Source: Bacillus multifaciens
Lineage (GTDB): Bacteria > Bacillota > Bacilli > Bacillales > Bacillaceae_G
Reading direction: 5' to 3'
Assembly: GCF_030756675.1 (NCBI RefSeq)
Contig: NZ_JAVBXD010000006.1
Location: 62,001-126,000 of the forward strand
DNA length: 64,000 nucleotides
How positions within the stretch are numbered: position 1 is the stretch's first letter; every line of letters starts with the position of its first letter. The translations under genes and the position numbers were made by a program. This document shows positions 16,627-24,984 of the stretch, in pieces. Under the pieces are notes generated by a model. The model had not been told where the DNA came from. It was given only the letters and a program-made list of their open reading frames with translations, and did no database searches.

Positions 16627-17196
16627 TTACATATTCATCGGACTTTGAAGTAATGTTGCCCATTCTTCCTTTAACAACGAATACATAATTGCATCATGCA
16701 TCACGTCATTTTGAATCATATACTTTCGAAGCAATCCTTCTTCCGCAAAACCTGCTTTTTGTAATAATTTTCGCGATGATTCATTTTCTGGGTACACAAC
16801 CGCTGAAATTCTCTCATAATAAAGTGTTTCAAATCCATATGTAAGAATTGCTTGTAATGCTTCTGTCGCATATCCTTTTCCCCAATATGTTTCATCAAGT
16901 TCATATCCAATTTCAGCTCGTCTATGTTTGTTATTTATGAGATGAAAGCCGCATGTCCCAATTAGTTGATCAGTTCCTTTTAATACAATTCCCCAGCGGA
17001 ATGCAGATCCTTCTTCATATCTGCTCCTAAAATTTCGGATGACGTTTTTTACTTCTTCGATATTTTGAAACGAATCCATCCCAAAATATCGAAGAACAGG
17101 TTCTTTTGCAAAATACTGAAACATTGTATCTGCATCGACTAACGTTAATTCTCTTAACTGTAAACGATTTGTTTCTAAACTAGGAAACCTTTCCAT
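16627..17196 (-). CDS. GNAT acetyltransferase, RimJ/RimL-like
   Basis: 189-residue N-acetyltransferase of the RimJ/RimL/YdaF branch: ETNRLQLRELTLVDADTMF at the start, GTCGFHLINNKHRRAEIGYELD, the acetyl-CoA loop YWGKGYATEAL near residue 105, and the terminal NESSRKLLQKAGFAEEG. These enzymes acetylate N-terminal amines or small amines; the substrate here is unknown. GGGGGAAAGGGA precedes the ATG. A VOC gene ends 12 bases upstream, so the two are probably co-transcribed. Confidence 0.88.
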   Translation of the reverse strand: MERFPSLETNRLQLRELTLVDADTMFQYFAKEPVLRYFGMDSFQNIEEVKNVIRNFRSRYEEGSAFRWGIVLKGTDQLIGTCGFHLINNKHRRAEIGYELDETYWGKGYATEALQAILTYGFETLYYERISAVVYPENESSRKLLQKAGFAEEGLLRKYMIQNDVMHDAIMYSLLKEEWATLLQSPMNM

Positions 17197-17208
17197 TCCC
17201 TTTCCCCC

Positions 17209-17592
17209 TTAATCTAATGAACTACAAATTTCAATATAATTTCCATCCGGATCAGAAACGTAAGAGACTGTTTGTCCCCACGGTTTTGTAACAGGTTCTA
17301 CTAATACTGTTACACCATGTTTTTTTAGCATATGTATTGTTTCATCAACATCATCAACTACAAAGCCAATCTCAAATGTAGACGATTGTGATAGTGTCTT
17401 CGGGATTGGTAACCCAGTTAACTCTTGAACATCATCTCTACTATTGATCGCCAAAATGGTAGAACCCGTGTCGAACTCAACATATGTACCATGCTCTCCC
17501 TTTATCGGTAACTGTAAAACATCACGATAAAAACAGATGCATTCCTCGTATTGCTTCGCATATAAAATAATATATTTCATTTGAAGTTTCAT
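17209..17592 (-). CDS. VOC superfamily (glyoxalase/bleomycin resistance-like) protein
   Basis: About 127 residues with the paired beta-alpha-beta-beta-beta units of the vicinal oxygen chelate fold: KYIILYAKQYEECICFYRDV, FEIGFVVDDVDETIHMLKKH and the end segment YVSDPDGNYIEICSS. The last carries the conserved Glu metal ligand. The start is ATG 17592 with GGAGG eleven bases upstream; the upstream GTG reading would contain the ribosome site itself. Substrate unknown. Confidence 0.85.
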   Translation of the reverse strand: MKLQMKYIILYAKQYEECICFYRDVLQLPIKGEHGTYVEFDTGSTILAINSRDDVQELTGLPIPKTLSQSSTFEIGFVVDDVDETIHMLKKHGVTVLVEPVTKPWGQTVSYVSDPDGNYIEICSSLD

Positions 17593-17710
17593 ATTTCTAC
17601 CATCCTCCTCCACATCCTTACTACATTTGACAAAAAATGCATAAATCCTTTAATCTTTCATGAATAAACACCTCTATAGTTACAAATGCTAACAATGGAG
17701 GTGTGTTAAT

Positions 17711-17956
17711 ATGGAACCAATGCTTTGTCCAAGTTGCAAAACAAACCGCACACGATTCAACATTATTGAACAAACAGCAAAACCGGTAAAATTAAATCCA
17801 CAAACTGGCCAGGTTGAAGAAGAATATACAAACGAGAATATGAGTGCATTTCATATGGCCTACCAAGGTCCTACATATCGCGTCCAATGCGCTGCGTGCG
17901 GATTAATTGAAAACCCAGAACAATTTATTAAGCCAGCACAAAATCAATCTTTCTAG
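17711..17956 (+). CDS. Small zinc-ribbon protein
   Basis: 81 residues with two Cys pairs, CPSC near residue 6 and CAAC near residue 62, spaced as in a zinc ribbon with a long insert. GGAGGTG lies nine bases before the ATG. No family name recognised; such proteins are usually nucleic-acid or protein-binding accessory factors. Confidence 0.75.
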   Translation: MEPMLCPSCKTNRTRFNIIEQTAKPVKLNPQTGQVEEEYTNENMSAFHMAYQGPTYRVQCAACGLIENPEQFIKPAQNQSF

Positions 17957-17966
17957 TCTCTTAAAC

Positions 17967-17999
17967 AAAAAAGTTGCTTACAAAATAAGCAACTTTTTT
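17967..17999. terminator. Bidirectional terminator
   Basis: AAAAAAGTTGCTTA / TAAGCAACTTTTTT, perfect 14-bp stem, between the convergent zinc-ribbon and NUDIX genes. Confidence 0.88.
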
Positions 18000-18019
18000 C
18001 ATTGATCCCTAACTCTCTA

Positions 18020-18490
18020 TCATCTAAAACAGCCCTTCTTATTCGAAAGCCAATCTTCCCAAGCATCTTCATGCTGTTTCACAAAGAGTGGTGGGAATTC
18101 GTCACTCGGAAAATATTTAAGCTCTAACGTTTCATTTCCATCTGTTTTTAACGTCCCTCCCACTTGCTTACATTGAAAAAAGAACACAATCGTCTGCGCT
18201 TGATCTCCATTTGGATATTCATCGTAATATTTCGTATACACGCCAATTAAGTGTTCAACTGTTACCATTAGTCCTGTTTCTTCATATATTTCACGAATAG
18301 CTGTCTCTTCAGCAGATTCACCAAGTTCCATCGCACCACCAGGAAATCCCCACGCATTTCTATCTCCACGTTTTTGCAGAAGCACTTCGCCTTCTTCGTT
18401 ACAAATAAGTCCACCTGCAAAATTGAGAAAAATTCTTTCAGGCCCTAATTTCTCTCGAATAAAACGAATATAATCTAGCTTTTTAGTCAT
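18020..18490 (-). CDS. NUDIX hydrolase
   Basis: 156-residue pyrophosphohydrolase. The complete NUDIX box runs from GGAMELGESAEETA to REIYEETGL, following the substrate-side LLQKRGDRNAWGFP. The N-terminal helix DYIRFIREKLGPERIFLNF is typical of the ADP-ribose-type B. cereus group. Start taken at ATG 18488-18490 with GGGG six bases upstream; the longer in-frame version has no site. Substrate unknown. Confidence 0.88.
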   Translation of the reverse strand: MTKKLDYIRFIREKLGPERIFLNFAGGLICNEEGEVLLQKRGDRNAWGFPGGAMELGESAEETAIREIYEETGLMVTVEHLIGVYTKYYDEYPNGDQAQTIVFFFQCKQVGGTLKTDGNETLELKYFPSDEFPPLFVKQHEDAWEDWLSNKKGCFR

Positions 18491-18578
18491 GATAATCCCC
18501 CTATTATTCAATACATTTTTGCTAAATCGTACCAATTAAACATGATATAATCATAATATCTAGAAAGGACTGATAGCA

Positions 18579-18944
18579 ATGTCAATGTTACAAAATACTG
18601 TAAATAAACTACTCCTCGAAAATGAAACGATTCTTTTTCATAAGGAATGTTCTCTATCTTTATTTCTACATAAAGGACCTTCTGTACCGGGAGTAATACT
18701 AACAATAAATAATAGAATGCTGTTTATATATAAAGAAAAAGACACCTTTAATCCTACGCGATATGAAGAATATATTTACGAAAATATAAAGGAAGTAAAA
18801 GAACACCCTTATTTTTTCAACTCTCATATCTCGATATACTACAACGATGAATGGGTTCAATTTCGAGATATTTATGATAAAAATGTAAGAAAACAACTTT
18901 GTTCCATTATTCAAAAGCAAATTTCAACTAGTCCTGTATCCTAG
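18579..18944 (+). CDS. Hypothetical protein, PH-like (bacterial PH/YokE type)
   Basis: 121 residues. The pattern LTINNRMLFIYKEKD, EEYIYENIKEVKE and FFNSHISIYYNDEWVQF suggests the beta-strand-rich bacterial PH fold, with a helix (VRKQLCSIIQKQI) at the end. No catalytic residues evident. GAAAGGACTGATAGCA precedes the ATG. Function unknown. Confidence 0.65.
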   Translation: MSMLQNTVNKLLLENETILFHKECSLSLFLHKGPSVPGVILTINNRMLFIYKEKDTFNPTRYEEYIYENIKEVKEHPYFFNSHISIYYNDEWVQFRDIYDKNVRKQLCSIIQKQISTSPVS

Positions 18945-19066
18945 TGCTACTTATATGTGTATCTCTTAAAACATGTACTACATTGTAGTATAACTTAAAA
19001 TAGTTTTAATTTTTAGAAAAATTTGTTAAAATATTCAAAAAGATTGTACGAGAAAGGAAGAAACAA

Positions 19067-19996
19067 ATGATACTTAAATTAAAAGAAAATATCTCTTCTG
19101 TTTTTGTTGGAAAAGAAAATGTAATTGATCTCCTCTTAGTTTCTTTATTAGCAGATGGACATGTCTTATTAGAGGATGTACCTGGTACAGGTAAAACATT
19201 ATTAGCAAAAACAATCGCAAAAAGTATCGGCGGACAATTTTCTCGTGTCCAGTTCACACCTGATGTGTTACCGAGTGATGTAACAGGTATTGAATATTTT
19301 AATCCGAAAACAAGTGAATTTGAATTGCGCCTTGGTCCTGTTATGACAAATTTATTATTAGCTGATGAAATTAACCGTGCAATGCCGCGAACGCAATCGA
19401 GTTTATTAGAAGCAATGGAAGAAAGACAAGTAACACTTGAAAAGCAATCTACCCCTCTTCCCAAACCGTTTTTCGTAATCGCAACGCAAAACCCAATTGA
19501 ATCACAAGGAACATTTCCACTTCCAGATGCTCAGCTTGATCGCTTTTTAATGACTATTTCGATTGGTTATCCTACTCCAGAAGAAGAACTCCAAATGATG
19601 AGACGTTTTCGAAAAAATAAACCGTTGGACGAGCTTCATTCGGTCATCTCACTAGAAGATATATTACAAATACAAAATAAAGTAAAAGATGTTCATGTAT
19701 CAGAGCCTTTGGAAAGCTACATCATCAAACTCGCTAATGCGACTCGTAATCATGACTTTATTGCAAATGGAATTAGTCCGCGCGGGACACTCGCTCTAGT
19801 CCGAGCAATTCAAGCTCTTGCTTTATTACGTAATCGCGATTTTTGTACACCAGAAGACGTACAATTCCTACTTCCTTACATTTGGAAGCATCGTATTATT
19901 TTATCTATGGAAGGTGCTCTTCGTACGACAAAACAAGAGATTATCGAAGTAATTTTGAAAGAAGTTGATGTACCGGTGGAGATTGAACAAGCATGA
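19067..19996 (+). CDS. MoxR-family AAA+ ATPase
   Basis: 309-residue AAA+ ATPase, chaperone-like. Walker A is DVPGTGKTLLAK near residue 40, Walker B is LLADEINRAMP near 105, sensor 1 is VIATQNP near 140, and the lid helix follows (ISPRGTLALVRAIQ). MoxR proteins assemble or activate von Willebrand/DUF58 partners, and a DUF58 gene overlaps by four bases (ATGA), so the two products are expected to act together at the membrane. First gene of a three-gene operon. Confidence 0.93.
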   Translation: MILKLKENISSVFVGKENVIDLLLVSLLADGHVLLEDVPGTGKTLLAKTIAKSIGGQFSRVQFTPDVLPSDVTGIEYFNPKTSEFELRLGPVMTNLLLADEINRAMPRTQSSLLEAMEERQVTLEKQSTPLPKPFFVIATQNPIESQGTFPLPDAQLDRFLMTISIGYPTPEEELQMMRRFRKNKPLDELHSVISLEDILQIQNKVKDVHVSEPLESYIIKLANATRNHDFIANGISPRGTLALVRAIQALALLRNRDFCTPEDVQFLLPYIWKHRIILSMEGALRTTKQEIIEVILKEVDVPVEIEQA

Positions 19997-21156
19997 ATGG
20001 TCAACGTCTCGTCTCTGTCCCGTTAGTATTTCAAAATCATATCATTAAATTGACGATTCCGATTGCACTGTTGTTCACATTTTATTTGCCGCAGTCATAT
20101 ATCGTATATCCGCTTCTGTTTTATTATTTATTTTCTTTTTTTATTTATCGGTACGTCACTTACATAGAAGATTACTTTCAAATTATGAATAAGAAACAAT
20201 CAACAAGATTGTTTCCTGAAGAAAGTGGACAACTATCTGTTGCGTTACAAAATGAAGCAAAATTACCGCTAGTGAATGGAAAATGTTTTTTGCATATAAA
20301 CCCATCGCTCGTTATGCAGCCAAGCGATGGTCTAGATCAAATATCAAAAACGCTCTTTTCTTTCCCATTTTCACAACGTGCTCGCTCACAGAACATATGG
20401 GATTTAACGTTCACAGCGACAAGACGAGGCGTTTTCCAAATTGAACAGTTTGAATGCATCATTGGTGATCCCTTTAACATCATTCAAGTTCATTTACCCG
20501 TTATGCATAAACTAAAAACAGAAATTATTGTCTATCCTTCCCCAAAGCAAGTTGCGGGGTTACAAGAAATACAGCAATTATTACTCGGCTCTTACAGAAC
20601 AAATTTTTCTTTTTTCCATGATGAAACGTCAATTGTCGGAGTAAAACAGTATGAAAGGGAATCCTTTCGATCCATTCATTGGAAAGCATCAGCGAAAATG
20701 CAAAGTTTACAAGCAAAGCAATATGAAGCAGTAAAAAATTATAGCTGGACCATTTGTATCTGTCTTGCCTCAGATCGAGGAATTGGATGGAAAGAAAATA
20801 TAGAAGACTTGATTTCCTATGCGACATACATTTGTCAAATTGCAACGGAAAAGAAAATTCCATTTGAGTTATTTATTAGCATTTTAGCAGAAGATGGGCC
20901 GCTGCACTTGATGCTAAATGAAGGTCCCATGCATTATGCAAAATCATTGGAAGAACTTGCGCGTATTTCAGAAGATAGTACATTACTGCCGCGAGAAACT
21001 TTTCTGCATTATATGATGCGAAAAAGAGTGAGGTCGTCTACGCTGTTTTTCCTTGGCGTCCCTAAGCAAAATATTCCTCATACGATGCAGCCAACATATA
21101 TTGTTCACGATGAAGGAGTGGTGGAACAACTTGAATACATGGCTACGGTACGTTAA
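19993..21156 (+). CDS. DUF58 domain membrane protein
   Basis: 387 residues. Two N-terminal hydrophobic segments (about 17-55) are followed by a beta-rich region and the DUF58 core: YERESFRSIHWKASAKMQSL near residue 225, the family's signature. These proteins carry a vWA-like fold and are partners of MoxR ATPases. Start overlaps the MoxR stop. The 3' end overlaps the start of the next membrane gene by 47 bases. Confidence 0.9.
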   Translation: MNGQRLVSVPLVFQNHIIKLTIPIALLFTFYLPQSYIVYPLLFYYLFSFFIYRYVTYIEDYFQIMNKKQSTRLFPEESGQLSVALQNEAKLPLVNGKCFLHINPSLVMQPSDGLDQISKTLFSFPFSQRARSQNIWDLTFTATRRGVFQIEQFECIIGDPFNIIQVHLPVMHKLKTEIIVYPSPKQVAGLQEIQQLLLGSYRTNFSFFHDETSIVGVKQYERESFRSIHWKASAKMQSLQAKQYEAVKNYSWTICICLASDRGIGWKENIEDLISYATYICQIATEKKIPFELFISILAEDGPLHLMLNEGPMHYAKSLEELARISEDSTLLPRETFLHYMMRKRVRSSTLFFLGVPKQNIPHTMQPTYIVHDEGVVEQLEYMATVR

Positions 21157-22221
21157 TGATTTTATTCTTCTTCTCCTTCTTTCTTTATTAACTGAAAAAG
21201 GAGAAGTTGTACACATCGTTTTGTTTCTTCTAGTCAGTCATATTTGCTTGCTTCCTATTATGAAAATTAGTAAAAAGAAAAATAGATGGCTTACAGCACT
21301 ATTCATTCTACAAGTCATTGTTTGCTATTCGTTAGCGATATTTTCTTCTATTAGTTCCGTATTATTGCCGTTTTTCTTTTTTCTTGTGTACGTAAAGGAT
21401 AATGTTTCACCCTTTCATAAATTATTAGGGGCATTTCTATGGTCTTTTTGTTCCCTTCTCCTCCATATGCAGTTTCCATCCATATGGGAAATAGGATTGC
21501 TTATTTTGTATACACTTCTAACATTATGGATTACAAGTTTTAATCGAAACCAACAAATGATGCGTTTGTCCTCAATTACAGCTATCGGGATTATTATTTT
21601 TTTATTCATCCCTTTACTCTCTTACGTACGAACCGGCATTATTTATGCACTTCAATGGATTGCTTTAGGATTGGGATATATATTAAATCCATTATTTCTA
21701 GCAGCTGAACGGAAGCAGACAGACCGTACTTTAAATAGTAATTTGACGCAAGGTAATTTGCCGCCTCCACCGGGTTCTAATAAAGTATATGATCCATTCA
21801 TTATCCAATGTCTTACCATCTTGATCATTGTAGTTGTTGCCATATATGTGATTTGGAAACTATATAAGAAGCGTCATGAAATCAAATTTGGACGTATGTC
21901 TTCCTATGAACCTATCGCTGTTGGTCCTGAACTAGAAAATATACTAAAGCGAAACCGAAAGTTACGGCCACCAAACAATGCAATTCGCAAAGAAATTTTT
22001 AAACTTGAAAAAAATTAAAACCGCCATTAAATCGGCAACGTGGTGAGACAGTGGAACAATGGATGGAAAGACTTCGTATAGAAGAAGACATAAGGATTCA
22101 ATCAGACATTATTATAACAGCGTATAGTACTGCTAGATATGGTGCTGAAGAAGATAATACCCTTCTTCAGCAGTTCAAAACAGAAACGAATACGTTATAT
22201 AACTATCAAAAGAAAAAATAA
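21110..22221 (+). pseudogene. Polytopic membrane protein of the MoxR-DUF58 operon, C-terminus shifted by a poly-A frameshift
   Basis: Third gene of the operon, with five to six hydrophobic segments (about 15-190) and one more near 235-255 after a PPPPGSNK linker. The frame stops at 22016-22018, right after a run of seven A. Adding one A would continue it as KLKPPLNRQRGETVEQWMER, then LRIEEDIRIQSDIII, to a stop at 22219-22221, about 68 residues more with good coding character, like the DUF4129 end of transglutaminase-type partners. No transglutaminase domain is seen. The start is uncertain: ATG 21110 lacks a ribosome site, and TTG 21131 follows GGAGTGG. Confidence 0.7.
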
Positions 22222-22224
22222 TTT

Positions 22225-22253
22225 AAAAAAGACGGTGCAAATCCGTCTTTTTT
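22225..22253. terminator. Bidirectional terminator
   Basis: AAAAAAGACGG / CCGTCTTTTTT with a seven-base loop, between the end of the DUF58 operon and the convergent NUDIX gene. Confidence 0.88.
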
Positions 22254-22717
22254 CAGTTTGTTACTATATGCTCTACGCACTCTGGTAAATGTTTAAGTTT
22301 TGTCGTTAAAAATGCAGGTTGCGTATTAAAAAGATGTAACTCCTCCAGCGGAACCCACTGGAATTCAAACTCTCGTCCTCCATCTTCTCTTATAAAAGAA
22401 CCCGTTTTCGGAATTGAGCAATCTTCTAAATGCGTTTCATAGTAAAACCCAATTTCATGAAACTCATGATTATCATAAGTAAAAAACTTCTCAACAATCC
22501 ATATTAATCGTTTTACATTTGCATTCGCTTCTAATTCTTCTTGAAGCTCTCTTTTAAGGGCAGACTCACTACTCTCAAGCATTTGAACTCGTCCACCAGG
22601 TAAACACCAATAATTGTCTCCCTTCCCGCGATGAAGAAGAACCTGTCCCTTTTCAATACATACTGCTGCAACGCGATAATTAAATCGTTTTCCGTTTTCA
22701 GTAAAAACAATATCCAT
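22253..22717 (-). CDS. NUDIX hydrolase
   Basis: 154-residue NUDIX enzyme. The box runs GGRVQMLESSESALKRELQE with EELEA completing it, preceded by VLLHRGKGDNYWCLP. Late segment FEFQWVPLEEL is the usual C-terminal strand. Two G-rich stretches precede the ATG. Substrate unknown; a housecleaning or nucleotide-sugar activity is typical. Confidence 0.88.
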   Translation of the reverse strand: MDIVFTENGKRFNYRVAAVCIEKGQVLLHRGKGDNYWCLPGGRVQMLESSESALKRELQEELEANANVKRLIWIVEKFFTYDNHEFHEIGFYYETHLEDCSIPKTGSFIREDGGREFEFQWVPLEELHLFNTQPAFLTTKLKHLPECVEHIVTN

Positions 22718-22809
22718 CCCTATCCCCCCTATACTTAACTAACAAATCAAAAGCCACAAATTCCATTATAAGAAATTTATAGATTTTTTCCAATAATTTC
22801 ACAACCAAA

Positions 22810-22844
22810 AAGCAGCAGAACAATTTTATATCGTTTTGCTGCTT
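22810..22844 (-). terminator. Terminator of the following GNAT gene
   Basis: AAGCAGCAGAAC / GTTTTGCTGCTT stem (one G-A mismatch), loop of eleven bases, T-run on the minus strand. Confidence 0.7.
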
Positions 22845-22851
22845 ACATCAT

Positions 22852-23322
22852 TTATATATGCTTTACAAATAATACTCGGCTTCCACTTTTTCCATCATAG
22901 TTTGAATGTACAGACACTCCATCTATTTCAGCATCTCCTCTTTCAATTTCAAATCCGATCTCACGGTGAAATTGAATTGACTTTTTGTTAACCGGAGATG
23001 TTATCGCCTTTACAACGTGACGCCCATTGGAACGAACTGCCTCAAAAAAGCTGGAATACAATATCGACGCAATCCCTTGTCTTCTAAATTTCGGATTTAC
23101 ACTAATGAAATGAACATACGCTTCATCTTTAAAAGTTTGCGAGAAAAAACCACATAAAAACCCTGCAATTTCATTGTCTTTTTCAACAATAAAACTAGTT
23201 TCTTGAAAATGAACAAAAAAGAGCTTTGGCAGCATATCTGCCATCTGTCTTCCGCCCCACCAATCATTAATAACAGAATGAAGTGTAGTATAATCCTCAG
23301 GTCTAATTTTTCTAACGTGCAT
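22852..23322 (-). CDS. GNAT family N-acetyltransferase
   Basis: 156 residues: RKIRPEDYTTLHSVINDWWGG at the start, FIVEKDNEIAGFLCGFFSQ, the acetyl-CoA loop NPKFRRQGIASILYSSF near residue 80, and SPVNKKSIQFHREIGF at the end. The acetyl-CoA loop is canonical (R-R-Q-G-I-A). GAGAGGG lies seven bases before the ATG. Substrate unknown. Confidence 0.88.
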   Translation of the reverse strand: MHVRKIRPEDYTTLHSVINDWWGGRQMADMLPKLFFVHFQETSFIVEKDNEIAGFLCGFFSQTFKDEAYVHFISVNPKFRRQGIASILYSSFFEAVRSNGRHVVKAITSPVNKKSIQFHREIGFEIERGDAEIDGVSVHSNYDGKSGSRVLFVKHI

Positions 23323-23461
23323 ATGTCATACCCTCTCTTTTTCCTGTAATACTTATATATTATTAAATATTGAGATACATTTTCCTGTTTAACTTAAAAA
23401 TTCATTTTCGTAGATTCATATGAGATAATTGGATTAAAACAAATGAAATTAGGTGAAAAAC

Positions 23462-23908
23462 ATGTACAAAAAGCCTTCTTTTGGCAAGAAAAAACAGCAT
23501 ATAGAATACATCTCACGCCCAAGCTCTTATGCAATTATTTTTAAAGAAAATACTAGTAAAATAGCCGTTATCCAAAAAGGAATACGTTACTTTTTGCCTG
23601 GCGGTGGAATAGAAAATGGTGAAACAAAAGAAAGCTGCTTACACCGTGAACTACTAGAAGAATTAGGCTGGGAAATTAAAGTGCTGCACTATATTGGAAA
23701 TGCTGAGCGTTATTTTTATGCTGAAAAAGAAGATGTTTATTATTTAAATGATGGATTTTTTTACATATGTAACAAAATACGAAAAACACATGTTCCAAAA
23801 GAAGATGAATATATCCTGCATTGGGTTTCTTCATCTGAAGCACAGCGTTTGCTTGTTCACGATCATCAACAATGGGCTGTGAAGCAAGCAGTCTTATTAT
23901 GCAAATAA
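23462..23908 (+). CDS. NUDIX hydrolase
   Basis: 148-residue NUDIX enzyme. Box: GGGIENGETKESCLHRELLE then ELGW, preceded by IAVIQKGIRYFLP. Start taken at ATG 23462 after AGGTG; an in-frame GTG three codons earlier overlaps the ribosome site. Third NUDIX gene within 6 kb. Substrate unknown. Confidence 0.87.
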   Translation: MYKKPSFGKKKQHIEYISRPSSYAIIFKENTSKIAVIQKGIRYFLPGGGIENGETKESCLHRELLEELGWEIKVLHYIGNAERYFYAEKEDVYYLNDGFFYICNKIRKTHVPKEDEYILHWVSSSEAQRLLVHDHQQWAVKQAVLLCK

Positions 23909-23912
23909 AAAT

Positions 23913-23937
23913 GACCACACCTCTCACGGTGTAGTCC
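23913..23937. terminator. Hairpin between convergent NUDIX and EamA genes
   Basis: GACCACACC / GGTGTAGTC (one mismatch) with ATTTTTATTT on the minus side, suited to ending the EamA transcript. Confidence 0.7.
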
Positions 23938-23946
23938 ATTTCCAAA

Positions 23947-24858
23947 CTAACTTACCTTTTTTAAATTCAATGCTGGCTTTTTCACTGTTCCTTTTTTGAC
24001 AACATATAACCCAGCGAAAATTACAAATCCACCGAACAACTGCATAATATTTACTTGTTCGCCTATCGTTACAGCCGCAAATATTACAGCAAATAACGGA
24101 ACAAGATACATATAAACCATTACTTTTGTTGAACCATTTTTACTAATTCCAACGTACCACATTGCAAGTCCAAAAATTGTCGCAAAAACAATAGAGTAAC
24201 CTAATGATCCCCAGCTTAACATGTCAGTTGTCCATGTTAACGAGTCGACATTTATAAAACAGTATATAACTAACGGAACAATTCCTAATAAAGTCGACCA
24301 AGCAGTTACTCGCATCGCGGAATATTTCGTAATAAGCGGCTGTGCTAGAATTGGATACCAGCCCCACGCAATTGACGCAACCAACCCAATTATATTGCCA
24401 ATCCATGCGTATTCATATGTAGACTGATTTGTATTTCCAGTTAATAAAACAAGTGCTGCACCGCTAAAAGATAGTAATGATCCGATTTGTATTTTTAGAG
24501 AAAAGCGTTCTTGTTTATGCAATACCGCTAAAATCCCCGTAAAAATTGGTGACATTGCAATTAATAATGAAGCATTCGTCGCAGATGTATATTTTACTGA
24601 GAGCATAAATAGTGTCTGATATATAGTTGTCCCAACAATACCAACTACCAATAGTCTGAGCCAGTCTTTCTTCTCTATACGTAACGAACGTTCCATAATA
24701 AAAGTAATTAGTAACAAAACTGGAGATGCAATTAAAAAACGCATACTATTAAATTGAACGGACGACATATATGCCACCCCATATTTTCCTATCGTATAGT
24801 TCGCTCCCCATACTAATGCAACTAACATCAGGAGCACTTCCATTTGCCTTTGTTTCAT
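23947..24858 (-). CDS. EamA/DMT family transporter
   Basis: About 303 residues with ten predicted membrane helices in two EamA repeats: first WGANYTIGKYGVAYMSSVQF, second IAWGWYPILAQPL. Such proteins export amino acids or metabolites. Start at ATG 24858 with GGAGAGG six bases upstream. It diverges from a MocR-type regulator across a 126-base region holding a perfect palindrome, the common arrangement of a MocR protein controlling an adjacent exporter. Confidence 0.88.
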   Translation of the reverse strand: MKQRQMEVLLMLVALVWGANYTIGKYGVAYMSSVQFNSMRFLIASPVLLLITFIMERSLRIEKKDWLRLLVVGIVGTTIYQTLFMLSVKYTSATNASLLIAMSPIFTGILAVLHKQERFSLKIQIGSLLSFSGAALVLLTGNTNQSTYEYAWIGNIIGLVASIAWGWYPILAQPLITKYSAMRVTAWSTLLGIVPLVIYCFINVDSLTWTTDMLSWGSLGYSIVFATIFGLAMWYVGISKNGSTKVMVYMYLVPLFAVIFAAVTIGEQVNIMQLFGGFVIFAGLYVVKKGTVKKPALNLKKVS

Positions 24859-24915
24859 CAAAACCTCTCCTTTCCTCATTTAGCATAGTAAAATTGGCCC
24901 GATGTAACACCATCC

Positions 24916-24952
24916 AATTGGCTGTTTTTTTACCCAGCCAATTTGCTATAAT
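24916..24952. promoter_or_regulatory. Palindromic operator and -10 box between EamA and MocR genes
   Basis: Perfect nine-base inverted repeat AATTGGCTG (24916-24924) / CAGCCAATT (24935-24943); a further ATTGGC lies near 24892. TATAAT at 24947-24952 directly follows the right arm and fits a -10 element reading toward the MocR gene. MocR proteins bind such repeats, so autoregulation and control of the exporter are likely. Confidence 0.65.
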
Positions 24953-24984
24953 GGTGATAATAAAGTAACAAGGAGACGGGACAA

